Positions 7,413 to 15,796 of a DNA stretch of 64,000 nt are shown here, in pieces. The stretch's first letter is position 1, and every line of letters begins with the position of its first letter. The stretch is from contig NZ_CP009428.1 of assembly GCF_000758725.1 (NCBI RefSeq), forward strand, positions 4,340,001 to 4,404,000, in the 5' to 3' direction. Position numbers and translations under genes: made by a program. Under the pieces are notes generated by a model. The model made no database searches. It saw nothing but the letters and a program-made list of their open reading frames with translations, and was not told the origin of the DNA. Source of the DNA: Paenibacillus odorifer (GTDB lineage Bacteria > Bacillota > Bacilli > Paenibacillales > Paenibacillaceae).

Positions 7413-8822
7413 ATGGAATCAACATCAACTGTTCAAGTTAAACGTCCCGCCCTTATGGCCTTCTCGCTTATGCTAGGTGCATTCGTCGGGCTATTTAGTG
7501 AAACCGCCTTAAACATGGCTTTTACAAATTTAATGGATGAATTTTCAATCAACGCCTCAACGGTTCAATGGCTAACCACAGGATATTTACTTGTATTAGG
7601 AATCCTCGTTCCAATATCCGCCCTATTAATGCAATGGTTTACCACTAGACAATTATTCACAGCTTCCTTGCTATTATCTATCGTCGGTACATTAATTGCT
7701 GCCCTCTCCCCTAATTTCAGCTCATTATTAATTGCACGTTTAGTGCAAGCCTTAGGGACAGGCTTATTGCTTCCATTAATGACCAATATTATTCTTATTA
7801 TTTTCCCTGCACATAAACGCGGAACTGTCATGGGAATGATGGGGCTCGTTATTATGTGTGCACCGGCCCTTGGACCTACTCTATCTGGTTTAATTGTAGA
7901 TCATTTTGGCTGGGAGTATATCTTTTGGATAAGCTTACCTTTATTGTTATTTACATTAGGTTTCGGATTAACATTCATCAAAAATGTAGCCAACATCACA
8001 AAACCTAAAATAGATATTTTATCCATCTTGCTTTCTACGCTTGGATTTGGTGGAATCGTCTTTGGTTTTAGTAACTTTGCTGATCATTCTTTGAGTGAAA
8101 TCATTGTTTTGTTGCCTCTTATTATTGGTTTCATCAGCTTAATCTTGTTTGTATTACGGCAATTTAAATTGGAAACCCCAATGTTGAATTTACGGGTATT
8201 TAAATATCCCATGTTTACGATAGGTCTTATAATGCTCTTTTTAGGAATGATGATCATTTTATCTTCTGCAATTTTATTACCTTTATATTTAAAAGGAGGT
8301 TTATTGTTATCGGCCACAATGGCTGGTACTCTACTTCTTCCAGGCAGTGTTATTAACGGGGCTATGGCTCCAGTTACGGGTAGAGTATTCGATAAATACG
8401 GTCCGAAATTATTGCTGCCGCTTGGATTTTCCATCACAACCATTGCTGGTTTTCTATTTACAAGAAACTCAACTGAAACCAGTAGCCTAACCTTTATTTT
8501 AATACACTGCGCAATGTTTATCGGATTAGCAATGGTCATTATGCCCGCTCAAACCAATGGGTTAAATCAATTACCTGTGAAATACTATCCGGATGGGGCT
8601 GCTGTTATGAGTACACTTCAGCAAATTGCAGGTGCTCTTGGTACAACGTTCGCTGTTACGCTAATGTCTAGTGGACAAACACGATTCGCAAACACACATC
8701 CAACCGCTGCACAGCCTGAAATATTAACCGCTGGAATTACACATGCTTACTTATTTATCGCAGCAATTGCAGGTATAGGATTGATTATATCGTTATTTGT
8801 GAAGCGTATTCGAGTGTATTGA
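7413..8822 (+). CDS. MFS multidrug efflux transporter (DHA2 family)
   Basis: A 469-aa integral membrane protein of the 14-TM EmrB/QacA/LmrB drug:H+ antiporter group. The sequence shows the family motif-A region (VPISALLMQWFTTRQLF), motif B (LIARLVQALGTGLLLP) and motif C (GMMGLVIMCAPALGPTLSG, antiporter-type). The open frame begins earlier at a TTG inside the operator, but AAGAGG and the ATG at 7413 (MESTSTVQVKR) fit the family N terminus. Expression probably depends on the upstream MarR protein. Ended by the hairpin at 8833. Substrate unknown, possibly lincosamide-like or other lipophilic drugs. Confidence 0.92.
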   Translation: MESTSTVQVKRPALMAFSLMLGAFVGLFSETALNMAFTNLMDEFSINASTVQWLTTGYLLVLGILVPISALLMQWFTTRQLFTASLLLSIVGTLIAALSPNFSSLLIARLVQALGTGLLLPLMTNIILIIFPAHKRGTVMGMMGLVIMCAPALGPTLSGLIVDHFGWEYIFWISLPLLLFTLGFGLTFIKNVANITKPKIDILSILLSTLGFGGIVFGFSNFADHSLSEIIVLLPLIIGFISLILFVLRQFKLETPMLNLRVFKYPMFTIGLIMLFLGMMIILSSAILLPLYLKGGLLLSATMAGTLLLPGSVINGAMAPVTGRVFDKYGPKLLLPLGFSITTIAGFLFTRNSTETSSLTFILIHCAMFIGLAMVIMPAQTNGLNQLPVKYYPDGAAVMSTLQQIAGALGTTFAVTLMSSGQTRFANTHPTAAQPEILTAGITHAYLFIAAIAGIGLIISLFVKRIRVY

Positions 8823-8832
8823 TTTGTATGTT

Positions 8833-8872
8833 AAAAAGACAGTGGACATGAACTGCCCGCTGTCTTTTTTTT
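8833..8872. terminator. Intrinsic terminator after the MFS gene
   Basis: AAAAAGACAGTGG pairs with the CGCTGTC that leads into a T8 run. The A run on the other side makes it usable from both strands. Confidence 0.85.
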
Positions 8873-8891
8873 CAAGTATAATCCTAAGGCT

Positions 8892-9285
8892 TTAACTCAT
8901 ATGTTTTTCATAAAAAACTAATATTAAGTTGTCATTTATTTTTTTGGTTTCCCCCGTGCTTCTATACCCTAACTTTTCATATAAATAGCAATTCCTTTGC
9001 TCTTGTATAATACTATCCAGCTCCCATTTCTTTGATACTGACCCGATAAGTTTTATTTTCCTTTTTAACGATGCGGACACCACCCACAACAATATCAAAA
9101 CTCTTAATCATGTAATAATCTGCAAAAGACTGATTAATTCGATCCCTTATTTGTTCCACAGATTCATTGGCTGGGCTGGTTTCATAATCTTTATATTTCT
9201 CCAGCAATGGCATAAAGGCTTTGACTTGCATTTCATGAATAAACGCTGCGTCACTCGCGTCTGCTTTACATATAGAAATCTCCAT
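8892..9285 (-). pseudogene. GNAT acetyltransferase with internal deletion and frameshift
   Basis: The N-terminal part (9285 down to about 9040, MEISICKADASDAAFIHEMQ ... VVGGVRIVKKENKTYRV) and the C-terminal part (about 9040-8892, KKWELDSIIQEQRNCYLYEKLGY ... FYEKH) are in different frames and abut. In intact relatives the two are separated by the strand and loop carrying the acetyl-CoA motif RxxGxG/A. That segment of roughly 25-30 codons is missing here and the remaining length is out of frame. The product cannot bind acetyl-CoA, so the gene is dead. Confidence 0.85.
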
Positions 9286-9325
9286 AAAGTTATACCCCTC
9301 CGAAAGTTAGTAAATATATAAGCTG

Positions 9326-9595
9326 TCAGATATTCTTTTTATCCTCCGATTTAGAGGAATCTCTAAAAGAGCCCAAGATACCCGTAAACAGCCCAATTAA
9401 TCCAATAAAAACGCCTATCCCGCGGCCACCCTCATAGGCTAATATCACAACTACTCCAAACAATGTAATGTGAAGACCAAAAAGCTGAGTTTGTAGGACA
9501 CTAGGCCGGATAAAATCTAATAATGCTCCTGCGTGAAACATTACAACAACTAGCACAATTAGAGCGGTTAAGATCCATAATCCTAAACTAATCAT
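9326..9595 (-). CDS. Small three-segment membrane protein
   Basis: An 89-aa protein with three hydrophobic stretches: LWILTALIVLVVVMFHAGALL, LFGLHITLFGVVVILAYEGG and IGVFIGLIGLFTGILGSF, then a charged tail SKSEDKKNI. An ATG lies 12 bases further upstream, but the TGGAGGTAAGG ribosome site overlaps it and spaces correctly for the ATG at 9595. No recognised family. It stands alone between a decayed GNAT gene and the DUF421 gene. Confidence 0.7.
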   Translation of the reverse strand: MISLGLWILTALIVLVVVMFHAGALLDFIRPSVLQTQLFGLHITLFGVVVILAYEGGRGIGVFIGLIGLFTGILGSFRDSSKSEDKKNI

Positions 9596-9641
9596 CCTTA
9601 CCTCCATTAAGATTTATTATTCACTAGGCACTCCTGATTTG

Positions 9642-9675
9642 AAAAAAGACACTTGAGCCTCCCGGCTCCAGCGTC
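9642..9675 (-). terminator. Terminator after the DUF421 gene
   Basis: On the minus strand, GACGCTGGAGCC pairs imperfectly with GGCTCAAGTGTC, followed by TTTTTT (9642-9647), just downstream of the DUF421 stop. Confidence 0.8.
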
Positions 9676-9688
9676 TCATCATGTGGAT

Positions 9689-10342
9689 TTATGGTTTGTT
9701 TTTGGGAAGGATATAGAGCGTTCCGTCTTCTTTATATTCAGCATAGGCAATATCCTCAATGCAATTATAGCCCTGCTCTCTGACGCGTTCCTTAATCTGC
9801 TCCTTGTTCATCGCTCTGCCACGCATAGACTCTTCCAGTACCCTGCCTTTATCAATAACTGTAACGGAAAAAGCAGAAGATTGCTCATCTTCAGACTTGC
9901 GCATTACCGATAGAGAACCGTTCGTTTCGAGCAGAGCATACCGTACTTCACTTAGGGAAAAGATATTTTGTTGCCTCAGCATGAACAGCAGTTGGGTATA
10001 CTCAATATCATATTTCTCCAACAAATCCTGATTCACTATGCCATCGTCAATTAGCAGCACTGTCCGGCCTTCCGCCATGTTCCCGAATTTCACAAAATGG
10101 GTAGTCACCTTTTCGAACAGATAAGATAATGCGGTCCAAATAAAAAGAGCAAACAGCAGATGCCAGATCTTCACCTCATCATCATATATCGTATTGCCGA
10201 CAATTTCACTTAAAATCAATGAAGACAGAAAATCAAGTGGTGTCAATTGACTAAGCGTCTTGCGGCCGGTAATAAAGGTAATGATCCACAAACCAAAAAA
10301 GCTGATGACCAATTTGACGCCTATAGTTACAAATATCTCCAT
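9689..10342 (-). CDS. DUF421 membrane protein (YetF/YrbG/YdfS type)
   Basis: A 217-aa protein with N-terminal membrane helices (about residues 1-80, with GRKTLSQLTPLDFLSSLILSEIVGN, a hallmark of DUF421) and a cytosolic beta/alpha domain containing DIEYTQLLFMLRQQNIFSLSEVRYALLETNGSLSV. Related B. subtilis genes such as yetF and yrbG are sporulation- or SigF-associated, but the function is unknown. The frame runs upstream another 39 codons, but GGAGGTGCAGCA precedes the ATG at 10342 and matches the family N terminus. The kinase gene ends 123 bases upstream on the same strand. Confidence 0.9.
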   Translation of the reverse strand: MEIFVTIGVKLVISFFGLWIITFITGRKTLSQLTPLDFLSSLILSEIVGNTIYDDEVKIWHLLFALFIWTALSYLFEKVTTHFVKFGNMAEGRTVLLIDDGIVNQDLLEKYDIEYTQLLFMLRQQNIFSLSEVRYALLETNGSLSVMRKSEDEQSSAFSVTVIDKGRVLEESMRGRAMNKEQIKERVREQGYNCIEDIAYAEYKEDGTLYILPKNKP

Positions 10343-10464
10343 TGCTGCACCTCCAGATGGGACTCGCGCAGGCACGTTGCCCTTTTTACACGAAATCCAT
10401 TCATGAAAGGTATTACACACTCCTAGTGGGGTATAAACAGCAAAAGATACTCTCTGCAACTTGC

Positions 10465-11703
10465 CTATGTTGGGATGGTTATAAGGAATGTTGTCCCTTT
10501 GCCTTTTTCACTATCGACTTCAATATTTCCTTTCACTTTATCGACGGTACTGTAGACCATAAGCATACCCAGCCCCGTCCCTTCTGCTTTAGTAGAATAA
10601 TACGGTTTACCGAGTCGCGATATTTCATCTTTAGTCATGCCGACTCCGTTATCTTTGATACTGATCATAATATTTTGCTTTTTTTCAAATATATCGATAA
10701 ATAGCGTTCCGCCATCGGTTTCCTTCATCGCTTCTATACCGTTTTTATATAAATTAATTAGACACTGCTGAATCTGGTTCCGGTCATAATTTTTATTTAA
10801 GGAATTATTAAAATTGAATTGAACATCTACTTTGTGCATGGTGGCATAAGGCATTATGATATTTTTAGTATATTCTGATTCTGCCTTCATATTGGAGTAA
10901 ACCATGTTTTCAGATTGTGGCTTGGCAAAGGAGAGATAATCACTTACAATTTTTTCTGCTCGCTGTAGCTCTTGTAAAGACAACTCTACAAATCCCTTTT
11001 CCTCTGGCGTCATTGTTTTAGATTTATTTAATAGCTGCAAAAAACCACTAGTCACTGTAAGTGGATTTCTGATTTCATGGGATACACTTGCCGCTAGCTC
11101 GCTGACGACATTTAATCTTTCCGATTGGACAATCCGTTCCCGATTTTTAATATTAGATATAATTTTTTCAATCAAAATCATAATGACACTCATCACCCCA
11201 ACATGAGTCGTCAAAGCATTTAATGAAAGAATCCAAAATTGCCTGTCTAAAGAATCCTGAACCAAACCTAAAATAAACAGATAAACCCCCATAATTAGCA
11301 AAGCAATCAGATTTGCCGCAATCACACGACCTTTCGATGGTAATTTTAAAAATCTGTTTTTATATAACGGCACCAAAATCAGAATCGCCGTCGCAAATAG
11401 AAACGAATAAAATACGCCATCTCCACCCACATAGAATCTGTACGCATTCAAAATAATATATAGAGGAAAAACATTCCTATATCCTCCAAAGAGTGCCACA
11501 ATAATAAACGGAATGTACCTTAAATCAAAAATATAGCCAATTTCTAGTCTGATAGGTTTAGCGATACAGAGACTCATGGTCACTGCTGACATAAAAACGA
11601 GAATCAATCTATTGTAGGAATAGGCCCGATTCTCAAAAAATATCAGAAATGTTAATACTGGAAAAAGCAAAAACAAAAAATTCAAAAGTAGGGTTTCAAA
11701 CAA
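10465..11703 (-). CDS. KinB-like sensor histidine kinase
   Basis: A 412-aa membrane kinase. Residues 1-180 contain six hydrophobic segments and a 5TMR-LYT signature (RYIPFIIVALFGGYRNVFPL ... ILNAYRFYVGGDG), the sensor found in KinB and LytS. HisKA follows with the phosphorylated His209 in ASVSHEIRNPLTVTSGFL. The HATPase domain has the N box (QCLINLYKNGIEAM), G1 (IKDNGVGMT), F box (PYYSTK) and G2 (GTGLGM). No receiver gene lies next to it, as for the orphan phosphorelay kinases that feed Spo0F, so a role in sporulation entry is plausible but inferred. Start is TTG with AAGGA nine bases upstream. Confidence 0.88.
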   Translation of the reverse strand: MFETLLLNFLFLLFPVLTFLIFFENRAYSYNRLILVFMSAVTMSLCIAKPIRLEIGYIFDLRYIPFIIVALFGGYRNVFPLYIILNAYRFYVGGDGVFYSFLFATAILILVPLYKNRFLKLPSKGRVIAANLIALLIMGVYLFILGLVQDSLDRQFWILSLNALTTHVGVMSVIMILIEKIISNIKNRERIVQSERLNVVSELAASVSHEIRNPLTVTSGFLQLLNKSKTMTPEEKGFVELSLQELQRAEKIVSDYLSFAKPQSENMVYSNMKAESEYTKNIIMPYATMHKVDVQFNFNNSLNKNYDRNQIQQCLINLYKNGIEAMKETDGGTLFIDIFEKKQNIMISIKDNGVGMTKDEISRLGKPYYSTKAEGTGLGMLMVYSTVDKVKGNIEVDSEKGKGTTFLITIPT

Positions 11704-11880
11704 GAGATGACTTCCTTTCAGCCTTTTGCTGCGTAAATGAATATATTCAAGGTTATATTAAGGGTTTTAGATAATTACCTAAGCTAACATTATAAGTCAC
11801 AGTATTGACTATACACTAAGTATTTCTCAACCATTTTTCAAATAATCCCAAAAAATCATACTATAGAACCACAATTAGCA

Positions 11881-11909
11881 AAAAAATACAGACATCTGAA
11901 GTCTGTATG
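11881..11909 (-). terminator. Hairpin with minus-strand T7 tract
   Basis: An 8-bp perfect stem ATACAGAC/GTCTGTAT with a 7-base loop, then seven T on the minus strand. It would stop read-through from the fabZ transcript before the kinase promoter. Confidence 0.6.
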
Positions 11910-12012
11910 GGGTCATCAATTTTCGTATTCCTGAATATCCACATTATAAACTGTACCTTCGTAGTTTTTATGGCTGGAAATGAATCATTGAATTTGTTTT
12001 ACACAGAAAACA

Positions 12013-12039
12013 GCCATCCCCTCAGGATGGCCGGTTTTT
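12013..12039. terminator. Hairpin after the fabZ/199-aa operon
   Basis: GCCATCC and GGATGGC form a 7-bp stem with a 5-base loop. The flanks are CGGTTTTTATTT on the plus strand and TGTTTTC on the minus strand. Confidence 0.6.
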
Positions 12040-12164
12040 ATTTCACTAAAAATCCGTTAACTGTGATATGGAGCGGCGCCTAATTTAACTTCGCTCGGAT
12101 CTCCACTTTTGATCATAGCAATGGAGACAGCTATAAGCAATATTTTCCGATGAATAAATAAGTA

Positions 12165-12764
12165 CTACAGCCTAAAAACAATTTGATCTCCTGTCTCATT
12201 GTTCTTGAAGGGTTTACCATATTTCCTGAACTCTAATGTAACGCCTGAAGGATCGTCAGAAAGCGGTGGAGAAATCACGTAATTATAAGAAGCTTGTCCG
12301 GTTGAACTTCCGCCATTCGTCATTCGACTATCATATTCTTCTCCTATAAACAGCTCGAAAAAGCTATGGCTATGAGAATTTGCTGGAAGCTCAGTTGTCA
12401 TGTCCCAATCTATATTAAGGGTGACCACACTAGCATTACTGTATTGACGTATAGAGGTCAGTGTATAAAATAATTCATCTTTCTCAATTGATTTAAGAAC
12501 TGCAATATGTTTTCTAAAATCAATTGGCTCAACCATCGGTTTAAAATGCTCTTCACTTAGCAATGTCCCAAATACCGCTTTCAAAAAATCCTCATAGAGC
12601 TCATAATTTTCTGCCCATTTAGAGATAGATTCAAACGGTGGGAATCCTGGATTATTATTCGAGATTTCCTTTCGTTGCTTGATCAATGCACATATTTGCT
12701 CGTCGATATCCTTAATTTGCAGATCGTAATGTTCAGTTGGTCGTACAAACGGCATCCTTTTCAT
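12165..12764 (-). CDS. Unknown 199-aa protein coupled to fabZ
   Basis: No family recognised with confidence. Residues 13-40 (YDLQIKDIDEQICALIKQRK) look like a chorismate-mutase-type first helix, a pattern also present in uncharacterised Bacillales proteins, but the catalytic core of AroQ is not there. The rest is rich in polar beta-type sequence (VTLNIDWDMTTELPANSHSH and VTLEFRKYGKPFK). No signal peptide or membrane segment. The ATG at 12764 overlaps the fabZ stop by four bases and has GGAGGTTCAAA inside the end of fabZ, so the two are translationally coupled. Confidence 0.75.
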   Translation of the reverse strand: MKRMPFVRPTEHYDLQIKDIDEQICALIKQRKEISNNNPGFPPFESISKWAENYELYEDFLKAVFGTLLSEEHFKPMVEPIDFRKHIAVLKSIEKDELFYTLTSIRQYSNASVVTLNIDWDMTTELPANSHSHSFFELFIGEEYDSRMTNGGSSTGQASYNYVISPPLSDDPSGVTLEFRKYGKPFKNNETGDQIVFRL

Positions 12765-13201
12765 TTTGAACCTCCTTTTTGCACAAATGCAAAAGAAATC
12801 TCAGCTTCACATACCAGCTCACTATTTACTGTTGCGATGCCTTTGCCTTTTACAATCTCACCTTTCATCCGATTGACTTCGAATTCGAGAAGAAGCTGAT
12901 CCCCAGGCGTTACTTGGCGCTTAAAACGGGCATTATCAATGCCAACTAATAACCCTATCTTGCCCATCAGCTTTTCGTTTTTGCACATTGTGATTCCTCC
13001 TACCTGGGCTAATGCCTCCACAATTAAAACACCTGGCATTACAGGATGCTCAGGAAAATGGCCGCTAAAAAACGGTTCATTAATGGATACTTTTTTTATA
13101 CCTACTGCTCTCTTGTTCTCCTCCAACTCTATAATTCTGTCCACTAAAATAAACGGATACCGATGAGGAATAAGTTCTACAATCTGCTGTATATTTAGCA
13201 T
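12761..13201 (-). CDS. fabZ: (3R)-hydroxyacyl-[ACP] dehydratase
   Basis: A 146-aa hot-dog-fold enzyme that dehydrates 3-hydroxyacyl-ACP to trans-2-enoyl-ACP in type II fatty acid synthesis. The active-site His48 lies in FFSGHFPEHPVMPGVLIVEA and Glu62 in VEALAQ; length and ends match FabZ. In Bacillus fabZ lies near mbl or flagellar genes, whereas here it stands with an unknown 199-aa gene, so it may be a second copy or serve a side pathway (inference; needs genome context). No other lipid genes are nearby. Confidence 0.92.
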   Translation of the reverse strand: MLNIQQIVELIPHRYPFILVDRIIELEENKRAVGIKKVSINEPFFSGHFPEHPVMPGVLIVEALAQVGGITMCKNEKLMGKIGLLVGIDNARFKRQVTPGDQLLLEFEVNRMKGEIVKGKGIATVNSELVCEAEISFAFVQKGGSK

Positions 13202-13325
13202 AATTCCCGTCTTAGCCTCCTAAAATACTTTTTGGGTAATTTTAACACCAGAAGAGATTTTGTACTACTCAAAAATACCAAAGCAACTGGCTTATAACAT
13301 CACTTCTGGAGAACCTAAAAAACAA

Positions 13326-13370
13326 CGGCAGCCCTGAACTAGTAAATAAAGTCCACGACTGCCGCTTTTT
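13326..13370. terminator. Intrinsic terminator
   Basis: CGGCAG (13326-13331) pairs with CTGCCG (13359-13364), followed by CTTTTT on the plus strand; the minus strand has TTGTTTTTT. It lies just downstream of the minus-strand GNAT gene that ends at 13408. Confidence 0.7.
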
Positions 13371-13407
13371 ATTGATCTACTGTATCCTGTTAGCTTAAGA
13401 TTCAAAC

Positions 13408-13881
13408 TCAATTAACAAACACCTGTGTCTTTCTCCCTGCTTCAATTCGTTCAGTGAATTTTCCGCCAGTGTATTCCTCTATTACCTTTTTCCAAAAGCG
13501 TTGTGCGGGCTCATTATTATCTTTTTGATAAACTTCCCATTGCCCCTTATGTAAATTAAAAATATCTTTTGCAACTAGTCTACCTAATCCTACTCTCCGA
13601 TACTTTTTTATAATAAAAAACTCTGCAATGGAAAAGTATAAATCATCATCTCTATTTTTTAATTTGACTAAAACGAATCCAGCATTTTTCTCATTCAGAG
13701 TTAACAGATATGGGAAATTCGAGGCTTCTGTCCAGTAATCGTTGAGAGGATAATCATTAAATTTTCCGTTTTCTTCAAGGTGCAAATCCATATACTCGGA
13801 GAAATCATACATATAAAATTGCATTAGGTTGTTGAGGATTTCTTTTTCTTCAAGGGTCGCCCTTTTAATTTGATAGTTCAT
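13408..13881 (-). CDS. GNAT-family N-acetyltransferase
   Basis: A 157-aa predicted acetyltransferase. The acetyl-CoA region is IAEFFIIKKYRRVGLGRLVAKDIF (RxxGxG at about residues 95-105) and the C-terminal strand is WEVYQKDNNEPAQRFWKKVIEEYTGG. The N-terminal LMQFYMYDFSEY matches a subfamily of uncharacterised Firmicute acetyltransferases. Substrate unknown. The ATG at 13881 has only a weak GGGATGATT upstream. Single gene. Confidence 0.87.
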   Translation of the reverse strand: MNYQIKRATLEEKEILNNLMQFYMYDFSEYMDLHLEENGKFNDYPLNDYWTEASNFPYLLTLNEKNAGFVLVKLKNRDDDLYFSIAEFFIIKKYRRVGLGRLVAKDIFNLHKGQWEVYQKDNNEPAQRFWKKVIEEYTGGKFTERIEAGRKTQVFVN

Positions 13882-14035
13882 TTAATAATCATCCCATATC
13901 TATATTTTATCTAATTAGTAACGGAATCTTCTATTTTCTCGGATAAGTTTCTTCGCATCCTTTTGAAATAAAATGATTGTTGTTGTACGCTTCAATGGAT
14001 TGATTCCCAATTACTTTGCAGTGATATGTTACCAC

Positions 14036-14356
14036 TCAAGAATACTCTCTTTCAACTTTACAAATTTTTACTTTGTAATTTTGGTACCATTCTTTCTTAC
14101 CTTTCTCCTGAGCAACTTTGTGAGATTGATGCTGTTTCCAGTTACTAATCGCCTCTAAGTTCTCCCAATAAGAAATCGTAATACCCGCTCCTGAAGAATT
14201 CCGGACACTTTCCACTCCTAAAAACCCTGGTTGCCCGGACGCAAGCTGCTCCATTTTTTCAGCCATAATGTTATATCCGTTATCCCCCTCCGTACGTTGA
14301 CTTGAAAATATGACTGCATAATAAGATCCGTTTGATTCATGAACCATTCCGCTCAA
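14036..14356 (-). CDS. Antibiotic-biosynthesis-monooxygenase (ABM) domain protein
   Basis: A 106-aa dimeric alpha/beta-barrel (ABM) protein like B. subtilis YqjZ. Diagnostic stretches are YYAVIFSSQR, the helix MAEKMEQLASGQPGFLGVES, and ITISYWENLEAISNWKQHQSH with the conserved W..H pattern. Members act as cofactor-free monooxygenases or heme-degrading enzymes; the role here cannot be assigned. GGGGAGTTTGAGC lies upstream of the ATG. Confidence 0.85.
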   Translation of the reverse strand: MSGMVHESNGSYYAVIFSSQRTEGDNGYNIMAEKMEQLASGQPGFLGVESVRNSSGAGITISYWENLEAISNWKQHQSHKVAQEKGKKEWYQNYKVKICKVEREYS

Positions 14357-14483
14357 ACTCCCCTTTAATCGTAGATGTTTTTATATAAAACAGATTATAC
14401 TATTATAATTAAGATAAAAATAATGAATATTAATTATTAGTTTAATGAATTTTTTTCATATATTATTGAGGAGAGAAATCATT

Positions 14484-14901
14484 ATGAATCTTTTAAAATA
14501 TCAGATTTTCAGTAAGGTAGTTGAGATTGGCACTGTGAAAATAGGTACTTTCTCTAGTGTATCGATCCAATGGATGCCCCAAATCATTAAACAATTTCAA
14601 AATCAGTTTCCACATATTGAAATAAAACTACTTGATGGTAACTACTCTGAAATAGAAGAATGGATTGCCGATGGAACCGCTGACTTGGGATTTGTAAATC
14701 TGCCTAGTAAGTATACTCCCCGAAATGATTCTGTCACATCTCCCCGACAATGTATGTTATCGCCCATTAGAAGGAGAGCATTATCGTTCTATTGGCATTG
14801 CAGCCGCCTCCATTAAAAATGCCTCTCCAGCGGCAAAAAAACTAATTGAATTCATAACAGAATGGATCACCCAACGTGCCCAACCCTCCGCATTACCGTG
14901 A
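14484..14901 (+). pseudogene. LysR-family regulator remnant
   Basis: An intact ribosome site (GAGGAGAGAAATCATT) and start MNLLKYQIFSKVVEIG begin a LysR helix-turn-helix, but the frame jumps straight to the ligand-binding domain (GTFSSVSIQWMPQIIKQFQ ... WIADGTADLGFVNLP), so the recognition helix and linker are deleted. After about 14720 the C-terminal part (SHLPDNVCYRPLEGEHYRS, then KLIEFITEW, stop at 14899-14901) continues in another frame with the middle of the domain missing. At least two deletions and a frameshift make it non-functional. Confidence 0.88.
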
Positions 14902-15070
14902 TTAATGATACGGCTCAACGCGCTGTCTGTAACGGCAAGCTTTAAGGTTATCCTTCGCAGAGTAGTCCTTTTTTGAATCTAGTATTAACGTCAGCGTCAG
15001 GGAAAAATGAACCTTGTCTATGTATCTTTTGCGTAATTCACTACTCCCGGAACACGAAAATTCGCATAAC

Positions 15071-15100
15071 ATAGAGAACAGCCTGCTGGCTGTTCTCTAT
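15071..15100. terminator. Perfect 13-bp hairpin
   Basis: ATAGAGAACAGCC (15071-15083) pairs perfectly with GGCTGTTCTCTAT (15088-15100) around TGCT. It lies 12 bases after the stop of the collagen-like gene (minus strand) and is its probable terminator, though the T tract is weak. Confidence 0.65.
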
Positions 15101-15111
15101 CGCTGTCTGCT

Positions 15112-15534
15112 TTAGAAGCACGTGAACGAAGCGATCCGATTCAAATCAATACCAAAGTACGACCAGAAAAAACCGTTCCATCTGAACCCTGCAATAGAAT
15201 TACGCCCGACGAATACTGGAAAGAACCAGAATTGCTCGCCGTTGTTCAGCCAAATGTATGTGTTGCGGAACAGGCAGCGTCTGATCCCGCCGGGATCAAT
15301 GGCAAATGTGGTAGTCGACATTTGCGGCACGAATTGCGGTGGAGGAGCCGTCGGCGCTTGAACGCCTCCTGGTGCACCCCCCGGAAATTGTCCGGGGGTT
15401 CCCGGAAACCCTGGTCCCCCGGGTCCTCCAGGTCCTCCGGGTCCTCCCGGTATGCCAGGTCCGCCAGGTCCGCCAGGTCCGCCCGGGAATCCTGGAAATC
15501 CTCCGCCGGCTCCCGGTGTTGGAAAAAATCCCAT
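15112..15534 (-). CDS. Collagen-like Gly-Pro-rich protein, probably spore surface
   Basis: A 140-aa protein. Residues 8-60 are Gly-X-Y repeats (GGPGGPGGPGIPGGPGGPG and similar), a collagen-like stalk. Residues 80-140 form a conserved-looking hydrophobic, aromatic domain with two Cys (CLFRNTYIWLNNGEQFWFFP, GFRWNGFFWSYFGIDLNRI). There is no signal peptide, as for exosporium and coat proteins made in the mother cell. Gly-Pro collagen stalks with a C-terminal globular part recall BclA-type spore filaments, although this C domain is not BclA. AGGAGCGATCACAT precedes the ATG. Confidence 0.78.
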   Translation of the reverse strand: MGFFPTPGAGGGFPGFPGGPGGPGGPGIPGGPGGPGGPGGPGFPGTPGQFPGGAPGGVQAPTAPPPQFVPQMSTTTFAIDPGGIRRCLFRNTYIWLNNGEQFWFFPVFVGRNSIAGFRWNGFFWSYFGIDLNRIASFTCF

Positions 15535-15796
15535 ATGTGATCGCTCCTTTCAATGAGTAGGCATAATCATCATATGCATTCGTGGAAAGGGCGCTTGGGC
15601 GCAATGGGCATTTTTTCAAAAAATGAAAATCAACAATAAGATCTAACATAGGCAATATCAAAAAACTAAACTTGCTCCTACTTATAGTACGGTTCAACGC
15701 ATCATAAATAAACTAAGCCAATTACACTCATCAGCACCTGCTGAATTAATTCCTTCCACGTCACCTTGTTAAGTTTTCAACTTTAACGTTAAATCG

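Larger units (their letters stand above)
11704..12164. other. 460-bp intergenic stretch with two hairpins
   Basis: No gene of normal size. It holds a hairpin at 11887-11909 (ATACAGAC/GTCTGTAT, minus-strand T7 tract), a second at 12013-12039 (GCCATCC/GGATGGC followed by CGGTTTTTATTT), and a short minus-strand ORF (12057-12116, MIKSGDPSEVKLGAAPYHS, extendable to a TTG at 12140) directly after the 199-aa gene. The rest is AT-rich and presumably carries the kinase promoter. Confidence 0.5.

Noticed and set aside
15122..15697. ORFs in other frames and strand over the collagen-like gene
   Set aside because: They mirror the GGTCCTCC-type repeats as Arg/Ser/Val runs; only the minus-strand Gly-Pro frame has a ribosome site and a conserved-looking C-terminal domain.
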